From Eubacterium sp. (GTDB taxonomy: Bacteria > Bacillota_A > Clostridia > Lachnospirales > Lachnospiraceae): a stretch of DNA of 7,220 bases. The stretch covers positions 1 through 7,220 of the forward strand of contig JAFVEX010000142.1 of assembly GCA_017475785.1 (NCBI GenBank), given 5' to 3'. Below the pieces are notes generated by a model. The model saw only the letters and a list, made by a program, of their open reading frames with translations. It ran no database searches and had not been told where the DNA came from. This document shows, one piece after another, positions 5,922 through 7,220 of the stretch. Each line of letters starts with the position of its first letter. The stretch's first letter is position 1. A program made the position numbers and the translations under genes.

Positions 5922-6087
5922 ACTTACACAAGAGCAGATCGCAGAACTTGCTTTTACGCAAGAAGAGCGCGAACAGCTGAAGAGAGCACGCATGATGCCG
6001 ATCACATATGACGAGGACTGCCCTCCAGTGACTCCGGAAAGGGCAAGAAACTTTCGCAGAGCGAATTTCCGCCATAATGTTAATTAA
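5905..6087 (+). CDS. Short BrnT-partner antitoxin without a ribbon-helix-helix domain
   Basis: A 60-residue, highly charged protein starting MVNISKLTQEQ and ending with PITYDEDCPPVTPERARNFRR. The DEDCP-x-VTPE segment followed by a basic FRR tail resembles short antitoxins found beside BrnT toxins; it should bind and silence the toxin. Unlike classical BrnA, there is no ribbon-helix-helix domain, so how the operon is autoregulated is unclear. The start is TTG at 5905, 7 nt after the strong AAGGGGG site (5891-5897); an in-frame TTG at 5875 lies before that site and was not chosen. It overlaps the toxin's end by 17 nt, so the two are translated together. The weak TTG start is offset by a strong ribosome site. 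The gene ends just before a strong hairpin. Confidence 0.75.
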   Translation: MVNISKLTQEQIAELAFTQEEREQLKRARMMPITYDEDCPPVTPERARNFRRANFRHNVN

Positions 6088-6095
6088 AACATTAA

Positions 6096-6127
6096 GATTC
6101 CCTGGTCAATCAGTTGGCCAGGGAATC
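6096..6127 (+). terminator. Hairpin after the toxin-antitoxin operon, probably terminating both directions
   Basis: GATTCCCTGGTCAA pairs with TTGGCCAGGGAATC around a TCAG loop: 14 bp with one G-T wobble. The plus-strand tail (ATTCTGTT) is only partly T-rich, while on the minus strand the hairpin is followed by TTAATGTTTTAATT, so it may work better against transcription coming from the deoR side. Confidence 0.7.
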
Positions 6128-6178
6128 ATTCTGTTCATCCGGTTCATCCACATAATAGCCAGAAAAGAGAAGAATAAC

Positions 6179-6227
6179 GAAATCAGCTGCAGGGCTCAGA
6201 GGAACCTTGCAGCTGGTTTCACTTTTT
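6179..6227 (+). terminator. Rho-independent terminator, second hairpin
   Basis: GAAATCAGCTGCA (6179-6191) pairs with TGCAGCTGGTTTC (6208-6220), 13 bp with one wobble and a 16-nt loop, followed after two bases by five T (6223-6227). On the minus strand the hairpin is followed by a pyrimidine-rich tail (TCTTCTCTTTT), so it can also end the deoR transcript. Confidence 0.72.
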
Positions 6228-6288
6228 GGAGTTCGCTGAGAGCGCAGACATCAGTTGGGCGACCAAGAGTATACTATGTAGTGGTTGC

Positions 6289-7053
6289 TTATACCAGATA
6301 GACTTGAATACCGACATCGCGGAATTGCTGGACCGTCTCGGGGTTCGCCATCCGATCTGTGATCAGGTTGGATATTAAATGAATATCCCCGCTGATGAAG
6401 TTCGAGTTATGCCCGAGCTTGCTGTGCGCGGCCAGCATATATACCGGCCCGTTCAACTGTGTCAGCATCAGGTTGTTGACGCTCACTTCGGTAAAGTATT
6501 CCGTCGTCATTCCGTTTTCGACCGAGAGTCCGCTGCAGCCCAGAAAGGCTTTGTTCGCTTTCATCGACTGGAGCGTTCTCTGGGCGACGTCTCCCACCAT
6601 GGTATACTTGGGATAGCGAACCTCGCCGCCGGTGAGAATCAGTGTCATATCGCTTCTGTGAGGCATGTTGATCGCCAGCACGTTATTTGTGATTACGGTG
6701 ACGTTGGGCGCCTCGATATAACGCAGGATCTGCAGGGCAGTACGGCTGGTGTTGAGAAAAATGATATCTCCCGCTTCAACAAACTGCGCGGCCCGCATTG
6801 CGATTCGACTGAGCTGGTCCGGGACAGCTGCGGACAGACTGAACTGACTGTGTTCGACGACGGCAACCTTCCCATAGCTGCGGGTAATCTGTCCGGCCTC
6901 CTGCAGAGCAGTCAGATCTCTTCTCAGTGTAACCGGAGCAACCTGCAGCAGGGAGGAAAGCTGATCAATATCCAGGTGTTCCCCGTTTGCCTGCCGAATC
7001 ATTTCCAGCAGCGCCATCCTGCGGTGCTCGATGACGTTCTTCTTGCGATTCAT
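6289..7053 (-). CDS. DeoR/GlpR-family transcription regulator
   Basis: A 254-residue DeoR-type repressor. The N-terminal helix-turn-helix spans about 27-47 (LDIDQLSSLLQVAPVTLRRDL) and is followed by the wing ITRSYGKV. The C-terminal sensor domain (about 78-235) has the usual landmarks: VTVITNN (118-124), LTGGEVR (140-146), KAFLGCSGLSVENGMT (167-182) and AAHSKLG (207-213). Family members usually sense a phosphorylated sugar. Here several pocket positions depart from the norm: LNTSRTA replaces the LDSGTTT-like loop (100-106), and the Asp of the usual DHSKFG is Ala208, although K211 remains. The ligand may therefore be atypical. The ATG at 7053 is preceded by AGGGG (7059-7063). The AT-rich, palindromic upstream DNA suggests autoregulation and a divergent target gene beyond the window. 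Confidence 0.92.
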   Translation of the reverse strand: MNRKKNVIEHRRMALLEMIRQANGEHLDIDQLSSLLQVAPVTLRRDLTALQEAGQITRSYGKVAVVEHSQFSLSAAVPDQLSRIAMRAAQFVEAGDIIFLNTSRTALQILRYIEAPNVTVITNNVLAINMPHRSDMTLILTGGEVRYPKYTMVGDVAQRTLQSMKANKAFLGCSGLSVENGMTTEYFTEVSVNNLMLTQLNGPVYMLAAHSKLGHNSNFISGDIHLISNLITDRMANPETVQQFRDVGIQVYLV

Positions 7054-7086
7054 ACCTGCCCCTGCCTTTCCGAGATGATTTTTATG

Positions 7087-7121
7087 TTCATTTTATAGAT
7101 TTATTTTACATTATAAATGAA
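7087..7121. repeat. Imperfect inverted repeat in the deoR upstream region
   Basis: TTCATTTTATA (7087-7097) and TATAAATGAA (7112-7121) are inverted copies apart from one extra T. The repeat spans the candidate -10 of deoR, so a protein bound here would block it. ATGTTCATTTT within it is reminiscent of GlpR-type half-sites; this is only a resemblance. Confidence 0.35.
7110..7115 (-). promoter_or_regulatory. Candidate -10 element for deoR
   Basis: A perfect TATAAT on the minus strand, 57 nt upstream of the deoR ATG. No good -35 is found 16-18 bp upstream (AAAATT to AAAAAA), so the promoter is weak or activator-dependent, or the match is due to AT-richness. Confidence 0.4.
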
Positions 7122-7142
7122 AAAAGTCACGAATTTTTTTCA
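7118..7142. repeat. Perfect 8-bp inverted repeat upstream of deoR
   Basis: TGAAAAAA (7118-7125) and TTTTTTCA (7135-7142) are perfect inverted copies separated by GTCACGAAT. It abuts the next palindrome at 7143. The A and T tracts would also bend the DNA. Confidence 0.45.
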
Positions 7143-7166
7143 CAATTTCGTATATTTGCGAAATTG
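7143..7166. promoter_or_regulatory. Candidate DeoR-family operator
   Basis: CAATTTCG (7143-7150) and CGAAATTG (7159-7166) are perfect inverted copies with an 8-bp gap; TTTCG/CGAAA arms are common in sites of DeoR-family regulators. Further half-like copies (GCAAATTTC at 7181-7189) follow. The position suits control of deoR and of a gene reading rightward out of the window. Confidence 0.5.
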
Positions 7167-7220
7167 CACAAATCTAAACCGCAAATTTCAGCAAAAATGA
7201 CAAGAAGAATGATCAATTAA

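Larger units (their letters stand above)
6088..6288. other. Intergenic gap between convergent genes, terminators only
   Basis: Apart from the two hairpins at 6096-6127 and 6179-6227, no gene is seen. A TATACT at 6270-6275 lacks a convincing -35. Confidence 0.5.

Noticed and set aside
6379..7098. 239-codon open frame on the plus strand opposite deoR
   Set aside because: It mirrors the well-conserved DeoR protein and has no supporting ribosome site or motif.
7197..7220. Short frame starting ATG at 7197
   Set aside because: It stops after seven codons, at the window end.
1..7220. tRNA, rRNA, CRISPR array or insertion sequence
   Set aside because: No cloverleaf, ribosomal segment, regularly spaced repeat array or transposase motif was seen on either strand.

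Overview
The window reads as a gene-dense bacterial chromosome of moderate GC, most likely from an anaerobic Gram-positive gut-type bacterium (Bacillota such as Clostridia or Erysipelotrichia, with Coriobacteriia as an alternative). The clues are strong AGGAGG-type ribosome sites, near-consensus sigma-70 promoters, a Tat-exported FMN-binding flavoprotein and a 7TM-type sensor kinase. The assignment to a group is an inference and is weak.

Layout, left to right. (1) 1-340, minus: the first 113 residues of a Tat-exported FMN-binding protein of the fumarate/urocanate-reductase type, cut by the window edge. (2) 341-522: a divergent control region with a good promoter for the next gene and two sets of short direct repeats. 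(3) 523-2352, plus: a membrane sensor histidine kinase. (4) 2307-3014, minus: an OmpR/PhoB-type response regulator that converges on the kinase and overlaps its 3' end by 46 bp; it has its own promoter. (5) 3144-4485, minus: a two-gene operon of a FrnE-type DsbA-like dithiol oxidoreductase followed by a glyoxalase II-like metallo-beta-lactamase-fold hydrolase. (6) 4486-4592: a compact divergent control region with a perfect-consensus promoter, an overlapping weaker promoter in the other direction, and three palindromes. (7) 4593-5222, plus: a TetR-family regulator. (8) 5502-6087, plus: an AT-richer BrnT-type toxin with a short antitoxin, followed by two strong hairpins. (9) 6289-7053, minus: a DeoR/GlpR-type regulator with an AT-rich, palindrome-filled upstream region reaching the window end.

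How the parts may work together (inference). The kinase and regulator probably form one two-component system; the repeats upstream of the kinase and of the divergent flavoprotein suggest that both may be targets, linking an extracellular signal to respiratory use of an organic acceptor. The TetR protein very probably controls itself and the divergent frnE-like/hydrolase operon through paired operators, which looks like a small thiol- or electrophile-response module. The BrnT/antitoxin pair is a self-contained type II toxin-antitoxin cassette whose base composition suggests acquisition. The DeoR gene probably controls a divergent gene to the right of the window.

Several start sites were reassigned from ribosome-site spacing: the response regulator (GTG at 3014), the FrnE-like gene (ATG at 4485), tetR (ATG at 4593), the toxin (ATG at 5502) and the antitoxin (TTG at 5905).
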